From Streptomyces sp. NBC_00704 (GTDB taxonomy: Bacteria; Actinomycetota; Actinomycetes; Streptomycetales; Streptomycetaceae), in NCBI RefSeq assembly GCF_036226605.1, contig NZ_CP109000.1:7436501-7500500 (forward strand): 64,000 nucleotides of DNA, given 5' to 3'. Below, piece after piece: positions 42,053 through 53,600 of this stretch. Under the pieces are notes generated by a model. It saw only the letters and a list, made by a program, of their open reading frames with translations, was not told the origin of the DNA and made no database searches. The position numbers and the translations under genes are program-made. How positions within the stretch are numbered: the stretch's first letter is position 1; the number at the start of each line of letters is the position of its first letter.

Positions 42053-44977
42053 ATGGACGCCCGGGAACTCCTGCACCAGGTCACCGGCCTGCTGTCCACG
42101 CTGACCGAGGACGCCGTGGAAGGCCTGGCCCGCGTCCTCCCCGAGCCGGCCGACGAACCGTCCGCCGCCGGCACCGTGCTCGCCGGCCGCCTCCTCGGCG
42201 TGCACGACCGCCTGCCCGCGGGGAACTCCCTGGTGGAGCTGGTGCGGGAGATGGCGGGCGACCTGGCCGGCGACTCCCCGGAGCCGCTGAGACTGCACGG
42301 CTGGCGGCGGGAGCCCGGCGCGCCCGTGGGAGTGGCGCTGGTGCTGACCGACCCGGCCGGAGCGGCGGCCGGCCGCGCCGTCCTCGGGGTGACCCCGGGC
42401 GGCCCGGTGTTCGACGTGGTCGTCACCCCCGGGACGACGCTGTCCCTGCCGCCCACGACCGCGCGGGAGTGGACCCTGGAGGCCGCCGTCACGGCTCCCC
42501 AGGGCTGGGGCGCCTCCTTCGGACCCGGAGCGCCCGCCCCGCCGCCCGGCGCGGCCCCGCCGCCCACCGGCGCGGCCACGATCGGACTGCGGCGCACCGG
42601 ACGGCTCGCCGTCGGCATGAGCGACGGGCCGGGGATGGCCGTGGAGGGCGTGTCCCTCCAGGTGACCGCCGCGCCGGGGGCCCCCACGGGCGTGGAGGTC
42701 GGGCTGCGCCACCTCACCGCCGCCGTCCTGCCCGCCGCCCTCGCCGACCTCGTCGGCCTAGGCGGGTCGAGCCCGATGAGCGGCGGATCCGACGCGGTCG
42801 ACGTCACCCTCAGGGCGGACCGGGTCGACGGCCTGCGCTTCGCCGGGAACGGCGGCCTGCGCGTCCCGCTGCCGCTGCGACTGAACGCGCCGGGCGTGTC
42901 CACCCGCGACGCCGCCCTCCAGCTGACCTCCGACGGGGGCCGCCCGGAGCTGGGACTGTCCGTCTCGCTCACCGCCGCGCTGCCCGGACTGCCGCTGCGG
43001 GTCTTCCTCGACGGTGCGGGCATCGCCCTGCCCGTGTCGCTGGCCCCGGGCTCCCGCCCCGGTCTCGAACCGCGCCCGCGCGAGCTGTTCCCGGAGAGCG
43101 TGGGCACCGAGCTGAAGCTGCCGCCGGTGTCCGGCGGGGGAGTGGTGCGGCGCACCGGCGACAACGGGTACGCGGGGCTGATCTCGATCGACCTCGGCGT
43201 GCTGAGCGTCCAGGCCGTCGCCCTGTTCCGGCCGCCCGACAAGGACGTCCCCACCAGCTTCCTGGTGCTGCTGTCGGCCCAGTTCCCGCCGCCCGGGATC
43301 CAGGTGGGGCTGGGGTTCGCGCTGGACGCGGTCGGCGGGCTGGTCGGCGTCAACCGGCGTGCCGACGCCACCGCGCTCCAGCAGCTCGTCGGCGCCGGAA
43401 ACGCCGACCACGTGCTGTTCCCGGAACACGCGGTGGAACGCGCGAAGGAGATCATCGCGTCCCTCGGCGCGGCGTTCCCGGTGGCCGCCGGGCGGTTCCT
43501 GGTCGGGCCGATGGTCCGCCTCACCTGGAGCGCGGGCCGGGTGTCGCTGTCCGGCGCGGTCATCCTCGAACTGCCCGCCCCCGTCCGGGCGATCATCCTC
43601 GGCCGCCTCCTCGTCGGGCTGCCCGACCCCGAGGTGCCGGTGGTCCGCCTCCAGGCGAGCGTGCTCGGCCGGATCGAGCCGTCCGTCCCCCTCGTCGAAC
43701 TGCTGGTGTCGCTGTCCGGTTCGTGGATCGCCGGGCTGACCGTGCGCGGCGAGCTGTACCTGCTGGTGCGCGGCGGCCGGCGACCCGAGTTCGTGCTGTC
43801 CGCGGGCGGCTTCCACCCCCGCTACACCCGGCCCGCCGGAGTGCCCGCGCTGAGCCGCCTCCAGGTCGACCTGGCCCCCGGCAACGGCTTCGGACTGCGC
43901 ATGGAGGCCTACTTCGCCGTCACCTCGAACGCGGTGATGTTCGGCGGCCAGGTGCAGTTGGAGGCCATGATCGCCGGCTGCGGGGTGCAGGGCTGGCTCG
44001 GCCTGGACGCCCTGTTCGTCTTCGACCCAGTGTTCTCGTTCACCGTGCACGCGCGGGCCGGGGTCGCGGTGCGCGCGTTCGGCCGCCGACTGGCGGGAAT
44101 CGCCCTGGACTTCACCCTGGAGGGCCCGGCGCCCTGGCACGCGTTCGGCACCGGCAGCATCTCGGTGCTGTTCTGGGACGTCGACCTGGACTTCGACGTC
44201 CGCTGGGGGTCGCCGCCGGCGGTCGCGGCCCGGCCCGGACGCGATCCGACCGAGGCGCTGACGGTCGAGCTGGCGCAGTCGAAGGCCTGGGCGGCGCAGC
44301 GGCCGGCCGCCGAACGCACCGCGCTCGTCTTCACCCGCGCGGCGAACGAGAAACTGAACCAGGGGAGTCTCGTCCATCCGGACGCCACCCTGCGCGTCAC
44401 CCAGCGGGTGGTCCCGCTCGGCGTGCCGATCTCCCGGTTCGAACGACGGCCGGTGCCGGCCCAGACGTGGACGATCAGGGAGATCACCCTCGGCGGCACC
44501 CGCACCGCCGCCGAACTCGACTCGCTTCCCGAGCAGTTCGTGCCCGGCGAGTTCTTCGACCTCACCGAGGAGGAGCAGTTCACCCGGCCCGCGTTCGCCG
44601 ACCACGCCGGCGGGGTCGTCGCACACGCCGACGGCATCCGCGTCGCACCCGGACGCCGGGCCGAGGACGGGTACGAGACGGCGTACGAACCGCCGCTGCA
44701 CAAGCGGGAGTTCTCGCGCTGGCCCGGACTCCTGCACCGCGAGGCGGTCTACGGCGTCAGCGCCGCCGAACGGCTGCACCGCTGGCGCACGCGTGAAGCG
44801 GCCGTCCGGATACGCCCGCCCACGCGGAGCCTGGCCGCCGCCGACACCCTGGAGCCGCTGCTCGACGACGTCACCCTGGTCGACGCCACCGCCGACGCCT
44901 GGCAGACCGCCCGCGGGCGGCTCGCCCGACCGCAGGAGCCGCTGCGGCTCGTCGAGCGCTGGGAACTGCACCCGTGA
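42053..44977 (+). CDS. DUF6603 domain protein
   Basis: A 974-aa predominantly beta-strand protein. The first 170 residues are helical with a Pro-rich linker. From about 370 to 740 the sequence alternates short amphipathic strands with Gly turns (GYAGLISIDLGVLSVQAVAL, FLVLLSAQFPPPGIQVGLGF, ALDAVGGLVGVNRRADATAL), the pattern I associate with DUF6603. Further strand runs include VILELPAPVRAIILGRLLVG and GVAVRAFGRRLAGIALDF. No signal peptide is evident. GGAGGG precedes the ATG, 6 bp after the WD gene. The C-terminal 220 residues resemble a separate domain. The repeated strands could form a long beta-solenoid or barrel; the function is unknown. Confidence 0.75.
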   Translation: MDARELLHQVTGLLSTLTEDAVEGLARVLPEPADEPSAAGTVLAGRLLGVHDRLPAGNSLVELVREMAGDLAGDSPEPLRLHGWRREPGAPVGVALVLTDPAGAAAGRAVLGVTPGGPVFDVVVTPGTTLSLPPTTAREWTLEAAVTAPQGWGASFGPGAPAPPPGAAPPPTGAATIGLRRTGRLAVGMSDGPGMAVEGVSLQVTAAPGAPTGVEVGLRHLTAAVLPAALADLVGLGGSSPMSGGSDAVDVTLRADRVDGLRFAGNGGLRVPLPLRLNAPGVSTRDAALQLTSDGGRPELGLSVSLTAALPGLPLRVFLDGAGIALPVSLAPGSRPGLEPRPRELFPESVGTELKLPPVSGGGVVRRTGDNGYAGLISIDLGVLSVQAVALFRPPDKDVPTSFLVLLSAQFPPPGIQVGLGFALDAVGGLVGVNRRADATALQQLVGAGNADHVLFPEHAVERAKEIIASLGAAFPVAAGRFLVGPMVRLTWSAGRVSLSGAVILELPAPVRAIILGRLLVGLPDPEVPVVRLQASVLGRIEPSVPLVELLVSLSGSWIAGLTVRGELYLLVRGGRRPEFVLSAGGFHPRYTRPAGVPALSRLQVDLAPGNGFGLRMEAYFAVTSNAVMFGGQVQLEAMIAGCGVQGWLGLDALFVFDPVFSFTVHARAGVAVRAFGRRLAGIALDFTLEGPAPWHAFGTGSISVLFWDVDLDFDVRWGSPPAVAARPGRDPTEALTVELAQSKAWAAQRPAAERTALVFTRAANEKLNQGSLVHPDATLRVTQRVVPLGVPISRFERRPVPAQTWTIREITLGGTRTAAELDSLPEQFVPGEFFDLTEEEQFTRPAFADHAGGVVAHADGIRVAPGRRAEDGYETAYEPPLHKREFSRWPGLLHREAVYGVSAAERLHRWRTREAAVRIRPPTRSLAAADTLEPLLDDVTLVDATADAWQTARGRLARPQEPLRLVERWELHP

Positions 44978-45032
44978 GCGCGCCCCACGCGCGTCGCGCG
45001 CCACGACCCGACGACCCGGTCCGGAGCGACGC

Positions 45033-47639
45033 ATGAGCACGCGATGGTTCTTCTCCTCGGCGCGGATCGGCGCCGGCGCCACGGCCACCGGGCAGGCGCT
45101 GCCCACCTCGGTGCGGTTCGGCCGGGACGTCGACGGCCGCCACGAGGAGCCGTCGGTGACGGGACCCACGCTGTCGCTGGCCGGGCCGGGCGACGTGTAC
45201 GGCTTCGACCGCTCGACGGTGCTGCGGGAGGAACCGCCGCCCGGCACGCCCGACGCCCCCGAGAACGTGCTCGCCGGAGTCGAACTGGCCCACGCGGACC
45301 TGCCCTGGCTGCTGTCCTCGGGCACGGCGGCCACGCGTGACGGACCCGTCCCGCAGCCGTGGATCGCACTGGTCGTGCTGGCCGACGACGAGGCGGCCCC
45401 GCCCCGCGACGCGCGCCCCCTGCCCGTCCTCACCGCCCCGGCCGCCGCCCTGCCCCCGCCCGGCGAACGGTGGGCCTGGGCCCACGTCGAGGCACGCCTG
45501 CCCGACACCGTCGTCGACGCCGCCGACGCCCGGCGGCTCGTCGAACAAGGGCTGCGCGCCCACTCGGCCGACGTCGTGGCACGACTGCTGTGCCCGCGCC
45601 GGCTGACCCCCGGCCGCGGCTGGATCGCCGCCGTGGTGCCCGCCACCGCCGCCGGGCGGGACGCGGGCCTGGAGGCGGCGTCCGGCGCGGCGGCCACCGC
45701 GGACGCCTGGCCCATCGCCGGCCGGGACACCGTCGACCTGCCCGTCTACCACTGGTGGACCTTCCGCACCGGCGCCGCGGGCACCTTCCCGGAACTGGCC
45801 CAACGACTGCGCTTCCGGCCCGCCGCCGAGGCCGGAATCGGCGGGCGCACCATCGACGTCGGCCGGCGCCGGCCCCCCGAGATGGCCGTCGGACCGGCCG
45901 AGGTGACCCTGGACGGCGCACTGCGGGCGCCCGGCACGGCCGCGCCCGAGGCGTGGACCGACCCCGCCGTCCGCGACCTGTTCCGCGCCGTCGTCCGCGC
46001 ACGCCTCGACGCACCGGCACACCGCCGCACCGACGTCGCCACCACGCGCGAGGCCGAGGCGGACGCCGTGGCCACCGACGGCGGCGGGACCGGGGACGAG
46101 GGGCGGCCCGCGGAACCCGCCGAGGGACCGCCCGCCGACCGGGACGTCACCGCCGTCGCCCCGCCGCTGTACGGCAGCCACCACACGGGCCGCCAGACCG
46201 TGCCCGCCGAGGCGGACAGCTGGCTGACCACGCTGAACCTGGAGGTGCGCCGCCGGGTGGCCGCCGCGCTCGGCGCGCGCTACGTGCAACTGGAACAGGA
46301 GTTCCTGATGGCCCGCGCCTGGGAGCAGGTCGGGGAGATCCGCCGGGCCAACCGGCTGCTGGCGGCCGGGGAACTGGCCGCCGCCGCGGCCGAACGGGCC
46401 CAGCGCAAACACCTCGACCGGCTGTCCCCGGCCGACCTCGTCACCCTCATGGCGCCGGCCGGCGGACGCGTCAGACTGTCCGCCGGCGACGCGGCCGCCG
46501 CCCCCACGACCACCCTGGCCGCACTGCTGGCCTCGGCGCACGACGAGGTGCCCGCGGGCACGGCGGGCACCTCCTTCACCCGGCTGACCCGCCGCAACGG
46601 CGCACCGGCCCGCCGCGCCCGGCGCACCGCCGGCGGCGCCCCGCAGGACGCACCGGCGCCCGAACCCGTCCTCGTCCAGGGACTGCGCAGGATGGGCGTG
46701 ATGGGCGACGACGCCCCCGACGCCGGCCTGCCCGGCGAACTGCGCGACCGGATCAGCCCCACCCGCCTGCACCTGCTGCGCCTGGCCGACCGCATCCCCG
46801 CCGACTTCTGGACGGACCGCGCGGAGACCGACGACCGCCCGCTGCGGCCGATCATGGCCCACCCGAGGTTCACCGTGCCGATCGCCGAGGAGATCCTGGC
46901 CCGCTGGCCGGAATGGGCGCTGCCCGGCATCGGCTCCCTGCCGCCCGACTCGGTGACCCTCCTGGAGACGAACCCCGAGTTCATCGCCGCGCTGCTCGTC
47001 GGCCTCAACCACGAGTTCAACCGCGAGCTGCTGTGGCGGGAGTTCCCCACCGACCAGCGCGGCACCCCCTTCGCCCGGTTCTGGCCCGGCGACGGCGCGG
47101 ACGTCGAGGAGATCGCGCTGTGGCCCCCGGAGAGCCCGCTCGGCAGCGGTCTGCGCACCGGCGGCACGGGCGACCTGGTGATGCTCGTGCGCGCGGAACT
47201 GCTGCGCCGCTTCCCCGGCACCGCCCTGCACGCCGTACGCGGGGTGGGCGGCAGACTGCCCGCCGACTTCGACGGGGTGCCGGCCACCCCCCTGGCGCTG
47301 GACGAGTCCACCGTGCTCTACCTCTTCCCCGGCCTCGACGAGACACGGGCCCGCGCCGAGGACTGGTTCTTCGTGTTCCGCGAGCCGATGCACGGCACCC
47401 GGTTCGGATTCGACTCCGGCAAGCAGCCCGCCCCGATGACGTCCTGGGCCGACCTCGCCTGGTCCGCCGTGGGCACGGCCCCCCTCGCGTGCGTGCGCCT
47501 GGACCCCGCACCGCCCGCCCCCGACCCACCACCGCCCGACGCCGCGCAATGGGGCCGCGACGCCGCCGACATGGCTCGCATCGCCTTCCAGCGGCCGTTC
47601 CAACTCGCCTTCAAGGCAGCCACGTTGCTGAACCAGTGA
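45033..47639 (+). CDS. Conserved hypothetical protein of the DUF6603-associated gene set
   Basis: An 868-aa protein with no domain I can name. Residues about 395-470 are a long helical segment (ADSWLTTLNLEVRRRVAAAL, LEQEFLMARAWEQVGEIRRA). A strongly conserved-looking block lies near 655-685: LLVGLNHEFNRELLWREFP followed by TDQRGTPFARFWPGD. I recall similar blocks (N-H-E..RELLWRE.PTD.RGT) in large uncharacterised bacterial proteins. Earlier, NVLAGVELAHADLPWLLSSG and a cysteine-poor N-terminal beta region are seen. GGAG precedes the ATG. It is collinear with the DUF6603 gene (55 bp gap) and the giant gene (51 bp gap), so all probably act together. Confidence 0.75.
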   Translation: MSTRWFFSSARIGAGATATGQALPTSVRFGRDVDGRHEEPSVTGPTLSLAGPGDVYGFDRSTVLREEPPPGTPDAPENVLAGVELAHADLPWLLSSGTAATRDGPVPQPWIALVVLADDEAAPPRDARPLPVLTAPAAALPPPGERWAWAHVEARLPDTVVDAADARRLVEQGLRAHSADVVARLLCPRRLTPGRGWIAAVVPATAAGRDAGLEAASGAAATADAWPIAGRDTVDLPVYHWWTFRTGAAGTFPELAQRLRFRPAAEAGIGGRTIDVGRRRPPEMAVGPAEVTLDGALRAPGTAAPEAWTDPAVRDLFRAVVRARLDAPAHRRTDVATTREAEADAVATDGGGTGDEGRPAEPAEGPPADRDVTAVAPPLYGSHHTGRQTVPAEADSWLTTLNLEVRRRVAAALGARYVQLEQEFLMARAWEQVGEIRRANRLLAAGELAAAAAERAQRKHLDRLSPADLVTLMAPAGGRVRLSAGDAAAAPTTTLAALLASAHDEVPAGTAGTSFTRLTRRNGAPARRARRTAGGAPQDAPAPEPVLVQGLRRMGVMGDDAPDAGLPGELRDRISPTRLHLLRLADRIPADFWTDRAETDDRPLRPIMAHPRFTVPIAEEILARWPEWALPGIGSLPPDSVTLLETNPEFIAALLVGLNHEFNRELLWREFPTDQRGTPFARFWPGDGADVEEIALWPPESPLGSGLRTGGTGDLVMLVRAELLRRFPGTALHAVRGVGGRLPADFDGVPATPLALDESTVLYLFPGLDETRARAEDWFFVFREPMHGTRFGFDSGKQPAPMTSWADLAWSAVGTAPLACVRLDPAPPAPDPPPPDAAQWGRDAADMARIAFQRPFQLAFKAATLLNQ

Positions 47640-47690
47640 CCACCGCCCCCCACCGCGCCACCCCGCGCCGACGACAGGAGCACCGCGGTC

Positions 47691-50600
47691 ATGACCGACA
47701 CCTTCGCCGCCCGCGCCCAGTTGACGCGCGCACGCAGAGAAGCGGATGCCGCACAGGCCCTCGCCGACGAACAACTCGCCGTGGTGCGCCGCCTCCAGGA
47801 CGCCGTGCGGGCCGGCCTCCCGGACCCCGTCCAACTCGGCCAACGCCCCGGTGTCGAACTGCTCGCCGAAGCCGAGGCGGCCCACGCGGAACTGCGGCGC
47901 ACGGCCGACGGGCTGAACTCCCTGATCCCCGCGGCGGAAGACGACCTCCGACGCGCCCTGGGGGAGGAGGCCCCGCTGTTCGCCGCCGACAACAGCGCGC
48001 CGATCGCGTGCGTACCGGTGCGGGTGGAGACGATCTGGTGGGAGCCGAGCACGCTACGGGTGCGGATCTATCCGGACGACGTCCTGCTCTCCCCGTTCGA
48101 CCCCGGGCTGACCCCGGCCGAGAAGGCCGCCGCCGACGCGTACTGGAGCGACCCCTCGCCGCAGGCCTGGCAGGAGACCCTCACCGCGCTGCGCCCGGCA
48201 CGCGCCTCCTGGGCGGTGCGCGCCGCCCGCCCCGGCGCCCCGCCGGCCGCTCCGCGCCCCGACGACCCCCTGCAACGGCCGCGCCGGACGGTCCCGATGC
48301 CCCGGCGGTGGCGCTTCCTCGGCCTGCGGGACGGCGAGGTGGTGGTGGACAAGCTCGGCCGCCCGGTGCCCGACCCGCTGCCGATCGGTCTCCTGCGCGA
48401 CGAGGAGGAGGGCTGGGAGACCGACTGGTTCGAGGCGGTCAAGGCGGGCATGGGCGTCGAGCTGATCCTCCCGCCGGGCGCCCCCGAGAGCCTGGACGAA
48501 CTGCTCGTCACCGGGGTGCGCGACGACTCCCCGGCGGACGGCGCGGCCCGGCTGCGCGACCTGCTGCACGGCCACCGGTTCAGCGACGGACTCGGTCTGC
48601 TGCCGCCCGGCACCCCCACCAACAACACCCCGCGCGCCCGCTCCGGCTGGTCCTCGGCCCCCGCCTACCCGGGCCCCGAACCCGACCCGGCGCAGGGCGA
48701 GCGCCCCGCCGCCGACACGCTGGCGACCGCGCTCGCGCTGCCCGACCCCGGCTTCCTGCGCGGCTGTTCCGGCGCGGACGACGCCGACGCCGACGCCGTC
48801 GCCGCCCTCACCCTCCTCACCTGGCCGACGCTCGGCCAGGGCTTCGCCGAGGCCGCGATGAGCCTCGTGGACCTGGGCACCCGGCAGGACCGCGTCGTCG
48901 CGCCGGAACGGCCGTGGCGCGCGGTCCGCGACCACCTGGCCGAGCACGTCCGCAGCCGCGGGCCGCTGCCGACGCTCCGGGTCGGCCGCCAGCCGTACGG
49001 CGTGCTCCCCGTCACCGCGCTGGACGACTGGCGCGCGCAACGCGCCGACGACGTCGACGCCCTGCTCGCGCCGTGGCTCCAGCGGCTGCGACGACGCTGG
49101 CGCGCGGCGGTGGACGACGAGGAGGCCATCGACCCGATCCCGCGGGTGCGGCCCGGAGAGCCGGTCGACCAGGTCGCGGTGGAGGCGTTGCAACGGCTGC
49201 CCGTGGCGACGGGTCTGGCGATGCGCCGCATGTCCGGTCCCGCGTTCGCCGTGCCCGCGACGCCCCGCGACGAGCCCCCCGCCCGGCCGGGCCTGCCCGG
49301 CCTGCCGCCCGACAGCCTGCTGCGGTGGACGGCGTCCGGCGACGGCTGGACCTCCCTGGGCTGGGACCGGGACGAAAGGACCGGCGTCCCGGAGTTCGTC
49401 GCCAGGCTCACCCCGGACCCGGTCGGCTTCCCGGCCCGCGCCGCAGCCACCGCGGACTACCTCGGCGCGGTCCGCGCCTTCCTGGCGGGCGAACTGGACG
49501 CCGGGAGCTATGACCGCGCATGGCCGGTCGACCTCTCCTCGGGCCGCGAGACCCCGCCCCGCCGCAGCACGTTCTTCGACCTTCCGCAGGACACGGAGGA
49601 GACGGGGAAGGGGGAGACGGAGACTGAGGAGCCGGGGGAGACGACCGGGACGGACGAGGCCGCCGGGACGGACGAGGCGTCCGGCGGAGAGGGCACCGGC
49701 GGAGAGGGGACCGAGGGAGACGGGACCGGCGGCGGGGGAGAGGCGCCGCCGGAGGGCGAGCAGCCGCCGGACGTGACGCCCGAGGCCCCACCGGACGCGA
49801 GCGGAGTGCTCGACGCCCTGCTGTTCCTGCCCAACTGGTCGGCCTTCACGAGCGGCGGCGACGGCGGTGCCGGCGACGACGACCCCCTGCGCCGGGCGCT
49901 GGCCGCCACCGCCGACACGGACGCACTCGTGGCCGACACGCTGGAGGGACTGGGCGAGCGGGAACGCCCCCGGCGCATCGCGGACGCCGCCCGCGCCGCC
50001 GCCGCGCTGCCCCGCCTGGAGCAGGCGCTGCGGACCCTGGCGGCCGTCCCGGTGGCCCGGCTGCCCGAACTGCTCCTGGAGGTCGTGGACGTCCACGCGC
50101 ACCGACTGGACGCGTGGATCACCTCACTGGCCTCACGGCGGCTGGCCGACCTGCGGGCGTCGGGCGTCGACGGCGTCCGGTTCGCCTGTTACGGCTGGGT
50201 GGAGAACCTGCTCCCGCCCGGCGAACGGGAAGAGGTCGACATCCGGCTGGACGACGTCGACACCACCGTCGAGGTCTCCGCCGCGGACGGCTACATCCAC
50301 GCCCCCTCGCTCCAGCACGCGGCCACCGCGGCCGTCCTGCGGTCGGGCTTCCTCAGCGACCCCGACGAGCAGACCTACGCCGTCGCCCTCACCTCCCGCC
50401 GTGCCCGCGTCGCCCGCCGGCTGCTGGGCGGTGTGCGCCAGGGACAGAACCTGGGCTCCCTGCTGGGCTACCGGTTCGAACGGACCCTGCACGACGCCGA
50501 GGCGGACCACCTCGTCGAACGCTTCCGCCGCCAGTTCCCCCTTCCGGTCGTGCCCGACCCACCCGCCGAGGCGTCCGCGGCACAGCTGTGGGCGCGCAGC

Positions 50601-53600
50601 GCGGAGGCCGTCTCCGCGCGCAACGTCGTCGACGGTATGGCGCTCGTGCGGGCCGGGGCCGGCGCGCCCGACCTGCCCAGCGTCATCGACGGGGCGCCGG
50701 TGGTCCCGCCGGGCGACCGGGCCGTCGTCGCCCCGCTGCTCGACGACCTCGCCGACGCCCTGGACGCCGTGGGCGACGTGGTGCTGGCCGAGAGCGTGCA
50801 CCAACTGGTGGGAGGCAACCCCGTCCGCGCGGGACTCACCGCCGACACGCTGGGCCGCGGCGAGGACGTCCCCGACACGTTCCGCGTCCTGCGCACCCCG
50901 CACCGCGCCCGCGCGCTCACCCACCGGTTGGCCGCGCTGCTGCCGGCCGAGCCGGGCACCCCCACCCAGTGGCCCGGCGACCCGCTCGCCGCGCTGCAAC
51001 CCGCGCTGGAGTCGTGGGTCGCCCACCTGCTGGGCCCGGCGTCCGACTGGACACTGACCGGAACACTCGGCACGCCTTCCGACGACGGACACGACGGCGA
51101 CGGACACGACGGCGACCGACAGGACGGCGACCGACAGGACGGCGACGGTCAGGCTGGCGGGAACCCGGGTGCCGGCGAGAGCAGCGTCGGAGAGGGCGGC
51201 GACGGGCCGGGCACCGAAAGCCGGGGCGACGGACAGGCCGCCGGCGGCTCGGGCCCGGTCGGCGACGGCAACGACGGGGCGCGGACGTTCGCCGTGACGG
51301 CCGACCGGCTGGGGGCGGGAGCGCTGCGCACCGTCCTGGAGGTGGCCGCCGCCGAACCGGCCGGGCTGCGCGGCGCCGTCCAGGCCGTCCTCGGCGTCCC
51401 GCCCGGCACGGCGGTGACCTTCGCCGGCCCGGGCTGGAACGCCCTGCACGGGCGGGCGGTCAGGATCCGGTCGCTGCTGTCCACCGCCCAGCCCCTGCTC
51501 CCGGCCCATCTGCCCGCCGAACCCGGCACGGCCGCGGCCGACACGACCGCGCTGCGGACGCGGCTCGCCGCCTTCGCCGCGAGCCCCGCGACGGCCGGGC
51601 ACCCCGCCCTGCCGGGTCTGCGCGAGCTGGCCGCCGCGCAGGTCACGCCGGACTCGGCCGAATCCTGGCTCGCCAAGGCCCGCGCGGCGCTGACCGAGGT
51701 GCTCGGCGCGGACCTGCCGCTCCTGCCCGACGTCACCGCGCCGAGCGGGCCGCCGGCCGGCCGCACCGGCCTGCCGGGCGCCGACGTCGAGGACTGGCTG
51801 CGGCGCAACGCGGCCGTGCGACCGACCGTGCGCACCCTGCACGAGACGCTGCTGCTCGCCGGAGCCCGGGCAGACCGCACCGAACCGCTGCGCGCGGCGC
51901 AGCATCCGACCGCCGAGGCCGACGCCTGGATCGGCGGCGCCTTCCCGGCCGGACGGCGTCCACCCGCCACCGTCCACCTCGTATGGCACGCACCGGCTGG
52001 CCTCACACCCGGCGCGGCCGTCGTCGGCGTCGTCCTGGACGAATGGATCGAGCTGCTGCCCGGATCCGACCAGCCGCCCCCGCCGGACGGCCCGGCGGCC
52101 GCGGACGGCGGCGTCGCGCAGACCGAACTGACCGGCGTCGCCTTCCACTACGACCGGCCGGACGCCAAGGCCCCGCACAGCCTGCTCGTCGCGGTGCCGC
52201 CGGACCTCGAACGCGGCTGGACCTCCGACGGCCTGGTGCAGGTGCTGCGCGAGACGCTCGAACTGGCGAAGCTGCGCGCCGTCGACCTGTCCGACCTGCC
52301 GCAGCTGGACGACCTGCTGCCGGGCATCCGGATCTCGCAGCACGGCGCGACCGGCCGGGCCCTCGCCCGCATCGAGACCCGCAGGCCGAACACCGACCCG
52401 GACGGGCCCTTCCGGCTGGAGCCCCGCCACCGCACCTCCGACGTCGAGTCCGGGCTGGCCGCGCGGGTGCACGACCCGCTGTGGCTGCTCACCCGGCAGT
52501 GGCAGTTCGGGGAGTTCGCCGCGCAGGACGCCGGATCCCCGGCCGTCGCCCGGATGAGCGGCGGCAGCACGCCCGTCGACGCCTGGCGGCCGGACGGCGC
52601 CGCGGACTGGGTGCCCTACGACCCCGGCCTCGGCCCGCTGGACTGCCAGATCGAGGACGAGCCCGTCCGGGTGGACGAGCGGCTGCGCGCCGAGGGTGGC
52701 GCCGCGCTGGTGAGGATGCTCGACGACGCGGGACTGCTCGACGCCGCCCGCCCGGCACTCGCCCCCCACCGGCTCCCGGCGGACGCGGCCGACGAGGCGG
52801 ACGCGAGCCTGATCGGACTGCTCGACGGCAGGATGCCCGACGCGGCGGCGGTCGCGGCGGCGCTGGACGCGGGCTCCTTCGACGGCACGGCGGATCCGCG
52901 GATCGGTGAGACGGCGGCACGGTGGCGGGCCTGGTGGGCGGAGCGGCTCGCCGGGCGCGGCCCGGACTGCTTCGACCCGCACCGCTTCGAGTACGCGGCC
53001 GAACTCTCCACCGGCGGAACGGTGTTGCGCGCCGAGGAGTACCAGGGCGACGGGCTCGACTGGTACTGCCTGGATGTCGAGCCCGACCCGGACACCCCGG
53101 CGGCGCAGCCGGGACCGCGGCAGGCCTTCACCGAGGAGGGCCTGCCCTCGACGGTCCGCTACGGCGGGCTGCCCGCGGACCGGTTCTGGGAGATGGAGGA
53201 CGCACGGGTCGACCTCGGCGCGGCGGACGTGTCCACGCTGGACACCGGCCGGCTGCTGCTGATCTCGTTCGCCACGGTCTACGGAAACGACTGGTTCCTG
53301 ACGCCGCTGGAGGTGCCGGCGGCCTCCCTCACCGTCCTGGACCGGCTCGTGGTCCGCGACGTCTTCGGCCGCCACCACCTGATCGGCCGGGCCGGCCGGG
53401 ACGACCCGGCCTGGTCGATGTTCACCCTGCACAGCCCCGACCCGGATCATCCGGCGGCGTCCGGACTGCTGATGCTCCCCACCGAGAGCGGCCAGGCGGG
53501 GCGGCCGGCGGAGCGCGTGGCGCTGAGCCGCGACGAACTGGCCAACCTGGCCTGGGCCGTGCAGCACCACTACACCGACGGCCGGGGCGAACAGGTCGAC

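Noticed and set aside
39034..43596. A 1520-codon open frame on the minus strand
   Set aside because: It is a GC-rich shadow of the MFS, DUF2235, WD and DUF6603 genes. It has no ribosome site and no domain similarity, and the residue mix is Ser/Arg/Pro-rich as expected for a shadow frame.
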